A DNA stretch of 31,432 nucleotides from a virus. The translations under genes were made by a program, and so were the position numbers. The stretch spans positions 1 through 31,432 of the IMG/VR virus record IMGVR_UViG_3300042987_000154. One strand, written 5' to 3'. The first letter of the stretch is position 1. Every line of letters starts with the position of its first letter. Of this stretch, positions 1-7,678 are shown piece by piece. Under the pieces are notes generated by a model. It was not told the DNA's origin, searched no databases, and was given only the letters and a program-made list of their open reading frames with translations.

Positions 1-2983
1 TAACTGTGCTTACCTTAACTAAATTTCTAATATTTCCTGCATTTTCTGTAGAAATTATAGTATAGTCTACCGCAGCAACACCGTCTGCATCAATACTTAA
101 AATAGGTTGATCCGCACTATCGCTTGATGTTGTGGCAAAAAATACATTTGAATGGCTGAACTGGTAAATGCCGGCGCCCATAGTAAAACTATTAGCGATT
201 AAATTACCTGCAATATTTACATTGTTAGTAGCGTTATTAAATGTTAAAAACGGACTTCCTGCAAATACACCGTTATTATTATACTGTATTTGAGTATTAC
301 TACCGCCGGGTGTGCCGTTACCTCCACCGCCGCCGCCGGCTGTCCAATATAGATTTGCATTACCGTCAGTAGCAAGCACATATCCATTAATACCGCCTGA
401 TATATGTATATTTGATATACTACCTAAATTGACATTACTAGATCCTGCACTATTAAAATTACCATTTACTGTAAGTGTTCCAGATCCACTTACTACTGCT
501 GTATTACTAAAGTTGGCAGTGCCGGTTACGTTTAAGTTTGTTGTTCCTATAATACCTGTAGTGGTAATATTTCCAGCAACAAAAGTATTTGTAACACTTA
601 GGTTACCTGTAGATGTGTTTCCTGTAACTGCTAATGAGGTTAATGTACCAACACTAGTAATGTTTGGTTGCGCTCCTGTGCGCACTGTGCCTGCTGTTTC
701 TACAGCCAAATTTGCTACAGGAGTTGTAGAGTTTACTTGTAAAGGTGCACTACCTGTTGCTACTGTAGATACGTATGTTATTGATCTGACAATGCCATTA
801 ACGTTCGTATTTCCGTTTACATTTAAATTTGATGTTACATCATTAAATGTAAAATTAGAATTGCCGGCAAACGCACCATTACTATTGTATTGAACTTGTG
901 TATTTGATCCACCAGGTAATGCGTTCCCTCCACCTTGATTTATCCAACTTAGATTACCTGCACCGTCTGTGCTTAAAACATAACCATTGGTCCCACCCAA
1001 TATTTTAATATTTCCAACATTGCCTAAATTGCTTAATCCTACAACATTTAAAGAAGTTAAATTTCCTAAACTCGTAATATAAGGTTGTGCATTAGTAGCA
1101 ACAATACCAACAAAATAATTTGCTTCAACGTAATTACCTGCGTTAACATTACCTGTAATGAATATATTACTTGCTGCACCTGATCCTGTTAGGCTACCAT
1201 TAAATGTTATATTTCCATTACCACCAGCAATATTAGTATCGGCATTCAACCATCCTAAATTTCCTAAATAATTAATGTTTGGTTGATTATTTGTTTTTAA
1301 ACTACCAGTCAATGTTGAGGCAATAATAGTTGTTGAGTTTATATTTGGTACAGTAAGGTTTGAAGTAATTGTAATATTATTTGCATTGACTGTATTTGAA
1401 TTTACAGTGTTTGCTGTGAATACATTTGAAACAACAGCATTGCCTGTTACTAACAATACGTTAGTTGCAGAATTAAAAATTAAATTAGGGCTGGCGCCAA
1501 AATCGCCTGCGTTATTAAATTGCAGTTGTGTATTACTGCCGGCAGGAGTACCATTGCCGCCACCTCCGCCACCTGCAACCCAACTTAAGTTGCCTGTACC
1601 GTCAGTTGAAAGCACATAACCATTTGTACCACCTGTAATTTTCACATTGCCAGCTGGTCCTAAATTACTTGTGCCGTTAACAGTTAAAGAGGTCAATGTT
1701 CCTAAACTTGTTATATTTGGTTGCGCATTTACCGTTACAGTTCCTGCTAGATTTGCAGCATTTGCTAGTGTTGCATTATTTGCTAATGTTGCAAGATTGG
1801 CTGTGTTAGCGATAGTGGCACTATTGGCTACGCCATATAAGTTACCAATAAAATAATTTCCTGTAACTGTATTGCCTAATGTTGCTGTGCCTGTTACTGT
1901 TAATCCAGTCAATGTACCAAGACTTGTAATATTTGGTTGCGCTGCTAAAGTAACATTTCTTGCTAAATTTGCTAATCCAAATAAATTACCAATAAAATAA
2001 TTTGCTGTAACTTGATTACCTAATGTTGTATTTCCAATGACTGTTAAACTAGTTAGATTGCCCACACTAGTAATATTAGGTTGTGCATTAGTATAAACAG
2101 TTCCTGCTACAAGAGAATTACCTACTTGACCGCTAACGTTTGCGCCGGCAACATTATTTGCTACGTTTGCAAAATTAACTTGTCCTGATACATTAGCACC
2201 TGCAACGTTATTTGCTACGTTAGCAAAGCCTACTTGTCCTACAACATTTGCACCTACCAAACCAAATAAATTATGACCGTTGCCTGCAAAGTAACTTGCA
2301 AATATCCAATTGGCGTTTGTTACGTTTGCTGATAAAGTAATATTGCTAGCGATAATATTAGTAGCAGCAACATTATTATATACAGTAGCATCTGTTACTG
2401 CTAAGTTAACACCTGTGATGCTATTTCCTGCTGCTATAGTATTTGATACAGTTAGTGTGTTATCAGTTTTATTATATGTGAATCCTGCGTCACCACCAAA
2501 AGAACCAGCATCATTAAATTGCACCTGAGTATTGGCGCCGCCTGGATTACCATTACCGCCGCCGCCATTCCCACCTGGTGCCCACGTTAAATTACCTGTG
2601 CCATCAGTTTGTAAGAAATATCCGTTAGTACCACCTAATATGATAACATTTGCCACATTTCCTAGGTTAGCACTATTACCTATTTGTAACTTGCTTACAG
2701 TCAATAAACTTGTGGCGCTATTGAATGTAAATGCTGAACTTGCGCCGAAATTGCCATTGTTATTGAATTGAACTTGTGTATTTGAACCGCTTGCTGATGC
2801 GTTAGGTACAAATGGAACGCCATTTGCCCAGTAATAAGAATTAGAATAAACTCTATTTGCTGTAACGTTGGCATTGGGAGCATTAACGTTATTAACAACG
2901 TTACCTGTTTCATCAATGACTAATTCAGGCGGTATTCCAACACTAAAACCGCCTAACGAATTAAATGGATCAACGTGTGACAT
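1..2983 (-). CDS. Modular repetitive tail-fibre protein, C terminus beyond the left edge
   Basis: The frame is open from the ATG at 2981-2983 down to base 1, at least 994 codons, with no stop in any part I translated. The N terminus begins MSHVDPFNSLGGFSVGIPPE. The rest is low-complexity, rich in N, T, G, V and L. Two modules recur. One is GGTNGYVLSTDGxGNLSW, a Gly/Pro linker, then SNTQVQFNN. The other is AQPNITSLGTLTSLTVxGN. Such modules are typical of long trimeric beta-structured fibre or adhesin proteins of marine myophages, often ending in an S74-type chaperone domain, but that end is not in the window. The start is supported by AGAGGA 11 bases upstream and a GATAAATA late box at 3008-3015. 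It probably forms a distal fibre or other host-contact structure. The exact T4 counterpart cannot be named. Confidence 0.8.
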   Translation of the reverse strand, partial: MSHVDPFNSLGGFSVGIPPELVIDETGNVVNNVNAPNANVTANRVYSNSYYWANGVPFVPNASASGSNTQVQFNNNGNFGASSAFTFNSATSLLTVSKLQIGNSANLGNVANVIILGGTNGYFLQTDGTGNLTWAPGGNGGGGNGNPGGANTQVQFNDAGSFGGDAGFTYNKTDNTLTVSNTIAAGNSITGVNLAVTDATVYNNVAATNIIASNITLSANVTNANWIFASYFAGNGHNLFGLVGANVVGQVGFANVANNVAGANVSGQVNFANVANNVAGANVSGQVGNSLVAGTVYTNAQPNITSVGNLTSLTVIGNTTLGNQVTANYFIGNLFGLANLARNVTLAAQPNITSLGTLTGLTVTGTATLGNTVTGNYFIGNLYGVANSATIANTANLATLANNATLANAANLAGTVTVNAQPNITSLGTLTSLTVNGTSNLGPAGNVKITGGTNGYVLSTDGTGNLSWVAGGGGGGNGTPAGSNTQLQFNNAGDFGASPNLIFNSATNVLLVTGNAVVSNVFTANTVNSNTVNANNITITSNLTVPNINSTTIIASTLTGSLKTNNQPNINYLGNLGWLNADTNIAGGNGNITFNGSLTGSGAASNIFITGNVNAGNYVEANYFVGIVATNAQPYITSLGNLTSLNVVGLSNLGNVGNIKILGGTNGYVLSTDGAGNLSWINQGGGNALPGGSNTQVQYNSNGAFAGNSNFTFNDVTSNLNVNGNTNVNGIVRSITYVSTVATGSAPLQVNSTTPVANLAVETAGTVRTGAQPNITSVGTLTSLAVTGNTSTGNLSVTNTFVAGNITTTGIIGTTNLNVTGTANFSNTAVVSGSGTLTVNGNFNSAGSSNVNLGSISNIHISGGINGYVLATDGNANLYWTAGGGGGGNGTPGGSNTQIQYNNNGVFAGSPFLTFNNATNNVNIAGNLIANSFTMGAGIYQFSHSNVFFATTSSDSADQPILSIDADGVAAVDYTIISTENAGNIRNLVKVSTV
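325..2800 (-). repeat. Repeated fibre modules (TNGYVLSTDG and AQPNITS units)
   Basis: Inside the fibre gene, the unit encoding TNGYxLxTDGxxNLxW is present four times, near 2580-2645, 1577-1640, 940-1005 and 340-400. The linked SNTQxQFN unit is present five times, the extra copy lying near 2765-2790. The AQPNITS-LTSL unit occurs about six times, near 2080, 1930, 1715, 1275, 1080 and 660. Copies differ at many synonymous positions, so the repeats are old rather than recent duplications. Confidence 0.75.
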
Positions 2984-3007
2984 CTACAGACAGGTCCTCT
3001 ATTTTAA

Positions 3008-3015
3008 TATTTATC
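3008..3015 (-). promoter_or_regulatory. Late promoter box for the tail-fibre gene
   Basis: Minus-strand GATAAATA, one mismatch from the T4 late consensus TATAAATA, lies 24 bases before the fibre ATG. An AGAGGA ribosome-binding site sits between them. Chance matches are expected in AT-rich DNA, so the position is the main support. Confidence 0.5.
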
Positions 3016-3064
3016 AAATAATATTTTTCTATAGCACATAAAAAAGACCCTGTTAGAACTTTTT

Positions 3065-3072
3065 TCTAAATA
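3065..3072 (+). promoter_or_regulatory. Possible late promoter box for the HNH-like gene
   Basis: TCTAAATA has one mismatch to TATAAATA and ends 5 bases before the ATG at 3078. Transcription would begin at or next to the start codon. The spacing matches that before gp25. Confidence 0.35.
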
Positions 3073-3077
3073 TCTAT

Positions 3078-3446
3078 ATGCTGACAAAACAAAAATCAAG
3101 ACCAATTTGTAAACATTGCGGTATTGTACCTTCTAAACCTAATGGTATTAGTAAACTAGGATATAAAAAATGGCACAAATATTGCATAGATTGCAGCAAA
3201 ATTCTTTATAGCGACAAACACAAGTATCTACAACACAAGCAATTAAGATGTGAATTTTGCAATTTTAAACCAGAAGATAAATGCCAACTAGATGTAATTT
3301 TTAAAGACGGTAATAAGAAAAATAAAAAAGAAAGTAATCTAAAAACGCTATGTGCTAACTGTAGCAGATTGTATCAAAAACGACTAAAGAAAGGTCGTAA
3401 GTCAGTTATGAATATGACAGTAGATGCTGATATTAGGATCGCATAA
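3078..3446 (+). CDS. Small HNH-like double zinc-finger protein with degenerate active site
   Basis: A 122-residue basic protein with four Cys pairs: C11/C14 and C36/C39 (first zinc site), and C58/C61 and C92/C95 (second). The second half, from CEFCNFKPEDKCQLD to DGNKKNKKESNLKTLCANCS, has the layout of phage HNH endonucleases of the form CxxC-LDVDHIDGN-NLxTLCxNCH. The usual catalytic DH is replaced by IF (LDVIFKDGN) and the final metal-ligand His after CxxC is Ser. Cleavage activity is therefore doubtful, and a DNA-binding role is possible. It is a lone plus-strand gene between two minus-strand units. No Shine-Dalgarno sequence is visible, and a TCTAAATA late-like box ends 5 bases before the ATG. 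Confidence 0.65.
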   Translation: MLTKQKSRPICKHCGIVPSKPNGISKLGYKKWHKYCIDCSKILYSDKHKYLQHKQLRCEFCNFKPEDKCQLDVIFKDGNKKNKKESNLKTLCANCSRLYQKRLKKGRKSVMNMTVDADIRIA

Positions 3447-3480
3447 AAAAAGAAAGGGCGCATAAAGCGCCCAATCTTTT
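3445..3480 (-). terminator. Intrinsic terminator ending the head operon
   Basis: A perfect 6-bp GC stem, GGGCGC/GCGCCC (3456-3461 and 3467-3472), with loop ATAAA on the plus strand. Read on the minus strand it is followed by a T-rich tail (complement of 3445-3455), the classic intrinsic form. On the plus strand the flank is AATCTTTT, so it may also stop the HNH-like transcript, whose stop codon overlaps the tail. Confidence 0.85.
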
Positions 3481-3498
3481 GAACAACAAATCCAACTA

Positions 3499-4695
3499 TT
3501 ATTGGAATGTTAGGTTCTGTACAGCAATCTCACCAACGTAGTCTGCTGCGTTGCCGAAGCTGCTTGCAGTGTTAGTTAATTCGATGTAACCATAACGAGT
3601 CATAAATGACACGACTGGTTCGAATGTTGATGGATCTAGTACAACGCCGCTTGACATCAATGGGATGTATGGGCAGTAGAATGCTGCTGCGTCAGTCTCG
3701 CTTGAGCCCTTATAGCCAACCAATACTGGTTGAGTATCTGGAGCATATGAGTTGACGAATACACGCATTGCACCGTTCAATGTACCAACAAACTTAGTGT
3801 TAGTTGGAGCTTCGAATGTGCCTTCAGTTGTACGTGCGAATGCTGAAGTAGTTGCTGACTGTAGAACAGTTAGTGATGCAGGTGATACAACTGCCCAGTT
3901 ACCAGCACCGCGACGAGTGCGCTGTGCAATCAAGTTTGCCACGCGGTTGATTAGAACTGCTAGAGCAGCGTGTTCGTCACCAACGTATGTTGCTGTACCT
4001 GATACTGTTGCTTGGTTGTATGTGAACTCAGTTGAAGCAAGAGTTGCTAATGACAACAAGATTTCCTGATCGATTTCAGCAGTAATTTCTTGGGCAAGTG
4101 CTGCCATGATTTCTGCTTCAACGTCAATACCATGTTGTGATTGAGCATCTTGTGCTGCTTCAAATGTCCAACGTGCTTGCAACTTACGTGATTTGGCTTC
4201 AACAGCCTGACGTAGAATCTGCACGCTGATCTGCTTACCACCATTACCTTCTAGTGCAGCAGTGTCATTACCAGTATAGTAACTTGTGCTTGTTGCACTT
4301 GATGGGGCGCGTGAATATGCCTGAGCAATTTTGAATGGGCTCAATGCTTCTTCACCAGCAGTAACAGAAGTCTGTGCTGCTGAGTTGTCAGTCAATGACT
4401 GAGCATAACGCACACGTAATGTGTGGATTTGACCAACTGGACCAGTCATTGGCTGTACGCCGACTAGTTCGTTAGCGATAACAGTTGGCATTACACGACG
4501 AATTACTGGAAGAATAACGCGGTTTAAAGTTGCGATATTACCAGCAGTTGTTGTGCCTGCTGAACTTTCAGCAAGTAACTGTTTACGAGTATTCTCAAGT
4601 AGAACACCCATCGTTGAACGACGAGTTCCCTTCAAGCCTTCTAGTAGGGCCTCTTTTGTTTCGTCCCAACGGTTTTCTAAAAGTACCTTTGACAT
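3499..4695 (-). CDS. gp23: Major capsid protein (gp23)
   Basis: A 398-residue major head protein that builds the hexamers of the prohead and is trimmed by gp21. Family marks are the N-terminal MSKVLLENRWDETKEALLEG and the region NRVILPVIRRVMPTVIANEL (about residues 58-77), followed by GVQPMTGPVGQIHTLRVRY. The propeptide probably ends at LAE43, as in LLAE/SSAG, which fits the (L/I)xE cleavage rule of T4 prohead proteases. T4 gp23 is 521 residues. This one is about 120 shorter, with a shorter propeptide and apparently no room for the T4 insertion domain. An AGGAGA site lies 8 bases before the ATG. It is last in the head operon, next to a strong terminator. No gene 24 homologue follows. Confidence 0.95.
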   Translation of the reverse strand: MSKVLLENRWDETKEALLEGLKGTRRSTMGVLLENTRKQLLAESSAGTTTAGNIATLNRVILPVIRRVMPTVIANELVGVQPMTGPVGQIHTLRVRYAQSLTDNSAAQTSVTAGEEALSPFKIAQAYSRAPSSATSTSYYTGNDTAALEGNGGKQISVQILRQAVEAKSRKLQARWTFEAAQDAQSQHGIDVEAEIMAALAQEITAEIDQEILLSLATLASTEFTYNQATVSGTATYVGDEHAALAVLINRVANLIAQRTRRGAGNWAVVSPASLTVLQSATTSAFARTTEGTFEAPTNTKFVGTLNGAMRVFVNSYAPDTQPVLVGYKGSSETDAAAFYCPYIPLMSSGVVLDPSTFEPVVSFMTRYGYIELTNTASSFGNAADYVGEIAVQNLTFQ

Positions 4696-4719
4696 TTGTA
4701 TTATCTCCTAATCTATGTC

Positions 4720-5838
4720 TTATTTTAGCCCTGCCAGACGCTTGAGGTCGATCACATTGTTTTTAACTTCTGGATCTTGCTCAACTTCTATTGTGGCAGT
4801 TTGTTTATCACCAGTCACTTCTTTAATAACACTTTCTGTTAGGGCAGTTTTAGCGCCTGCCTTTGCACTTCCTGTGTTAAGAACTGCTGGTAAATACTTA
4901 TCGAAAGCGCCTTTCAATTTTGATGTTTGGACACTTTCAAGTAAAGCCTTCATTACTTCAGCCTTCTCTTTGTTTAATGGGGCAAGAAGTTCATCCATTG
5001 CCTTTTCACGCTGAGTTGATTCTTTAATAATGCGGACTTCACGATCCTTTGATTCTACTAGCTTGGTTGCTTCTGCAACTTTTGCTGTAGCTTCAGCCAA
5101 TGCTTTCTCTTTGGCTTCAATTGTTGATATTAACTTGCGGGCTTCAGCCTTATCATTTAGATAAGTTACTGAATACTCACTAGCAAATGCTTCAAACAAT
5201 TTACGTCCAAAATTGTTTTCACGGGCTGTTTTGATATCTTCTTTAAGTTGTGATAGTTCACCCTTTAAATGAGATGATACAGCGGCGCTGACTCTCTTTG
5301 AACTTTCAGCAATAAATTTTGCCTTAAGTGCTTCAAGTTTCTCACGACCTTCTGCGACCAATTTAACACGGCTTTCAACAACAGCCTTCTTGTCAGTTGC
5401 AAATTCTTTAATCTCTTTAGCAAGAGCATGAACTATAAACTTTTCAAGTTTCTGTTGATTTTCCGTTTGAATTTTACGGTCAGTGCGTAGTTCTTTAATT
5501 TCTTCGGCTAGTTTAGTAACCAAAAACTCATTGAACTTTGCTGCATTTTCTTGCATTTTGACCTTTGCCTGTACACGGTCTTGATTCATTGCCTTCTTTT
5601 CTTCATGAAATTCGTTAATTTCATTTGAAAGATTTTCTGAAATCATCTTGTCAAGGGCTTCTACCATAACGCTACGATCATGTTCGTAACGTTGTGCAAA
5701 TTCCTCGCGGAGTTCTGCACGAACTTGATCTTTGGCTTCAGTTAACTTTGATTCCCAAACTTTTTGAATTTCGTTTGAGACATCTTCGTTAATTAAGCCA
5801 CTTTCAAGTAATGGTTTGATAGCATCTAACATGCTCAT
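4720..5838 (-). CDS. gp22: Prohead core scaffold protein (gp22)
   Basis: A 372-residue, highly charged, mostly helical protein that starts MSMLDAIKPLLESGLINEDV and continues as long coiled-coil-like stretches rich in K, E and A. This is typical of the T4 gp22 scaffold around which gp23 assembles and which the protease later degrades. It lies between the protease and capsid genes, exactly as in T4. A second Met at residue 3 could also serve as start. An AGGGG site precedes the first ATG. The C terminus VIDLKRLAGLK is shared in style with marine T4-like scaffolds. T4 gp22 is 269 residues, so this one is longer. Confidence 0.9.
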   Translation of the reverse strand: MSMLDAIKPLLESGLINEDVSNEIQKVWESKLTEAKDQVRAELREEFAQRYEHDRSVMVEALDKMISENLSNEINEFHEEKKAMNQDRVQAKVKMQENAAKFNEFLVTKLAEEIKELRTDRKIQTENQQKLEKFIVHALAKEIKEFATDKKAVVESRVKLVAEGREKLEALKAKFIAESSKRVSAAVSSHLKGELSQLKEDIKTARENNFGRKLFEAFASEYSVTYLNDKAEARKLISTIEAKEKALAEATAKVAEATKLVESKDREVRIIKESTQREKAMDELLAPLNKEKAEVMKALLESVQTSKLKGAFDKYLPAVLNTGSAKAGAKTALTESVIKEVTGDKQTATIEVEQDPEVKNNVIDLKRLAGLK

Positions 5839-5846
5839 ATCCCCTA

Positions 5847-6488
5847 TTATTTAATTTTCAATTCCTTGATGAGGCGTTTTACTTCCTCTCCCAAGTAATT
5901 TTGTACCTTTTTGTTGCCTCTTGCGTCCCTAGCAATTTCTAAAACTTTATGACCATGCTTCATATTCATGAGGCTTTCGTATATTGCTTTAGGATATGCA
6001 TTAGGTGCGCTTGGTTGTGCAACGATATCAACTGTGATTATTTCAAAATCACTCACTTTGCCATCCATGTCGCTCACATTACCTGATCCGCGACTTGAAA
6101 CGCCAAGTTTTACTCCACTCTCCAACATAGTCTTTACTAATTGACCCATTGGAGTTGGTAGAATTTTTAGTTTACCAAAACCGTTTGCACCATCCATCCA
6201 CATACTTTGGATCATGTGACTTACACGGTCTAGGTTAATCTTTAAATCATCTGGGTGATCGACTTCACCCAGTACGCTGTAACCTTCTGAGATTTGCTTG
6301 TTTAACGTTTCTACAGCAGTCTCAATTTCAGAAACGGGATAAACACGCTCATTTGCGTTCTTTACCCCGCCCTGAATAAAGATGCCCTTCATATACAGGG
6401 TCTTAAGGTCGCCGTTCTGTTCTTGGACAGATTCGACGACCATGTTTGCTCTATCAAACGTAAGGTGTTCTCTTAGATACAAAGCCAT
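5847..6488 (-). CDS. gp21: Prohead core protease (gp21)
   Basis: A 213-residue serine protease of the T4 prohead family. It is activated inside the prohead, cleaves scaffold and capsid propeptides at (L/I)xE sites, and then degrades itself. Visible motifs are GEVDHPDD with the likely catalytic His78, GVSSRGSGN with the likely catalytic Ser at 131 or 132, and ITVDIVAQPSAPNAYP at 151-166. The length matches T4 gp21 (212). The start is supported by a GGAGAA site just upstream. The gene sits 21 bases after gp67 and 8 bases before gp22, in the canonical order. Confidence 0.95.
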   Translation of the reverse strand: MALYLREHLTFDRANMVVESVQEQNGDLKTLYMKGIFIQGGVKNANERVYPVSEIETAVETLNKQISEGYSVLGEVDHPDDLKINLDRVSHMIQSMWMDGANGFGKLKILPTPMGQLVKTMLESGVKLGVSSRGSGNVSDMDGKVSDFEIITVDIVAQPSAPNAYPKAIYESLMNMKHGHKVLEIARDARGNKKVQNYLGEEVKRLIKELKIK

Positions 6489-6509
6489 TGTTCTCCAAGT
6501 TACCTTTTA

Positions 6510-7331
6510 TTAGCCCTTAGCAACTGGGCTGTGCTTATCGGCTGCGCCGTCTTTAGTCACTGGTTTTGGTGCTGCCTTTAACTGCTGCCCCTTCTTTTGA
6601 CCAGGAGTATTACCTACGTCACCGATTAGTGTTCCTTCTTTCTTGCTATACTCATTTGATGGACCCTTTGGACCAGTTGGGACAGTTTCGTTGTGTCCTG
6701 AAAACTTAACTGGTTTTACTCCGGCTGCTTCAACTTTTGGTTTAGTTAGAGCAGGGCTCTTTGTGTTTGAACCGTTATCACCGTGAGTTACAGATACTTT
6801 CTGAAGTTGTACTGCTTCCATTACTTCTTCATCCATATCTTCTTCTTTTGATTCCTCGACTGCTTCTTCATCGTCAGAGGCTTCCATCATTTCTTCTTCA
6901 TCTGATTCATCATCGCCGGCGTCATCGCCGCTCATTAATGCTTCAAATTCTGCCATGAGATCGTCTAGCTTGTCTTTGATGTCGCCTAGATCAGCCTTTT
7001 CTACTGAACCTTCTTCATCATGACCTGCTTCCATGTCATGTGTAAGTTCATCGCCTGCTTCTTCGGCTTCGTCATCAAATTCAATATCGGCTTCATCTTC
7101 GGCTTCTGCGACGCCTGATTCTTCTGCGTCAATTTCGGCCATTAACTGGCCTACTTCGCCGACCATTTCTTCGCCTTCTTCGCCCACTTCAGCCATCATC
7201 TCTTCGTCCATAATTGACTCATAGATTTCACGACTCTTTTCAACAACTATTTCATGGAATAGTTCACGGGCTTTGTCTTCCTGCTCATTGATTATTAAAT
7301 CAATAAGTTGTTCGTATTTCTTGTTTTCCAT
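6510..7331 (-). CDS. gp67: Acidic prohead core protein, expanded gp67-like
   Basis: A 273-residue, very acidic protein. Its first 40 residues (YEQLIDLIINEQEDKARELF onward) resemble the helical N terminus of T4 gp67, which has the pattern LIxxIxxxDxxxARxLF. A long E/D/M-rich tract follows (about residues 43-172). The C-terminal part is basic and Gly/Pro-rich, containing PKGPSNEYSKKEG and TPGQKKGQQLK. T4 gp67 is only 80 residues, so the core is expanded here. Its position directly before gp21 supports a prohead core role. The start has an AAGGAGA site at 7339-7345. The very biased composition makes the distant homology hard to prove by eye. Confidence 0.7.
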   Translation of the reverse strand: MENKKYEQLIDLIINEQEDKARELFHEIVVEKSREIYESIMDEEMMAEVGEEGEEMVGEVGQLMAEIDAEESGVAEAEDEADIEFDDEAEEAGDELTHDMEAGHDEEGSVEKADLGDIKDKLDDLMAEFEALMSGDDAGDDESDEEEMMEASDDEEAVEESKEEDMDEEVMEAVQLQKVSVTHGDNGSNTKSPALTKPKVEAAGVKPVKFSGHNETVPTGPKGPSNEYSKKEGTLIGDVGNTPGQKKGQQLKAAPKPVTKDGAADKHSPVAKG

Positions 7332-7338
7332 TTTAAAA

Positions 7339-7375
7339 TCTCCTTGGTATAAATGGCTTTGTAGATTTATTTAGT
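7339..7375 (-). promoter_or_regulatory. Leader of gp67-like gene: SD and weak late-like box
   Basis: The minus strand carries AAGGAGA (7339-7345), which fixes the gp67-like start. Further upstream lies ACTAAATA (7368-7375), two mismatches from TATAAATA. The box is weak and may be chance. The 97-base gap here is the longest inside the head operon, so an internal promoter is plausible. Confidence 0.3.
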
Positions 7376-7429
7376 GCGTAGTCTAAAAAATTAGTCAATA
7401 AGTGCTATTTTTTTGCGTTTTAGGGGATT

Positions 7430-7663
7430 TTAGGCTGAGGCTTCTTGGGGTTTATTGGCTGCACCGTATTGCTCACGGACTTTTTTAAGATGTTCTTTCT
7501 TTTCGTAGTTACGAACATCAAGCATTTTGCGTAGTTTTCTTAATTGTTTTAATGTAAGTTTGGTCTTTCTTGAGGTTTTCCATTCTGGTTTACTATTGTC
7601 TTGGTTAATATCCTGATAACCATTGTAGTATTCAGGTGGATTAAACATTTCTAAAAGTTTCAT
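7430..7663 (-). CDS. Small basic protein of unknown function between portal and prohead core genes
   Basis: A 77-residue basic protein starting MKLLEMFNPPEYYNG, with a conserved-looking helical core RKTKLTLKQLRKLRKMLDVR followed by YEKKEHLKKVREQYGA. Short proteins with RKTxLTLxQLxKLRxMxDxR occur next to the portal gene in marine T4-like phages, as far as I recall. Its place in the head operon suggests a core or assembly role, which is inference only. No Shine-Dalgarno site is visible before the ATG, and a GATAAATA box ends 7 bases upstream. An alternative start is Met6, which would give a slightly longer leader. Confidence 0.6.
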   Translation of the reverse strand: MKLLEMFNPPEYYNGYQDINQDNSKPEWKTSRKTKLTLKQLRKLRKMLDVRNYEKKEHLKKVREQYGAANKPQEASA

Positions 7664-7670
7664 AATTATA

Positions 7671-7678
7671 TATTTATC
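7671..7678 (-). promoter_or_regulatory. Late promoter box between portal gene and the 77-aa gene
   Basis: Minus-strand GATAAATA directly abuts the portal stop codon (7679-7681). It lies 7 bases before the ATG at 7663, so the predicted transcript has almost no leader. It would give a second late entry point for genes 67, 21, 22 and 23. Confidence 0.5.

Noticed and set aside
312-2771. Several Pro/Val-rich plus-strand frames
   Set aside because: Antisense shadows of the repetitive fibre gene, which is open throughout on the minus strand.
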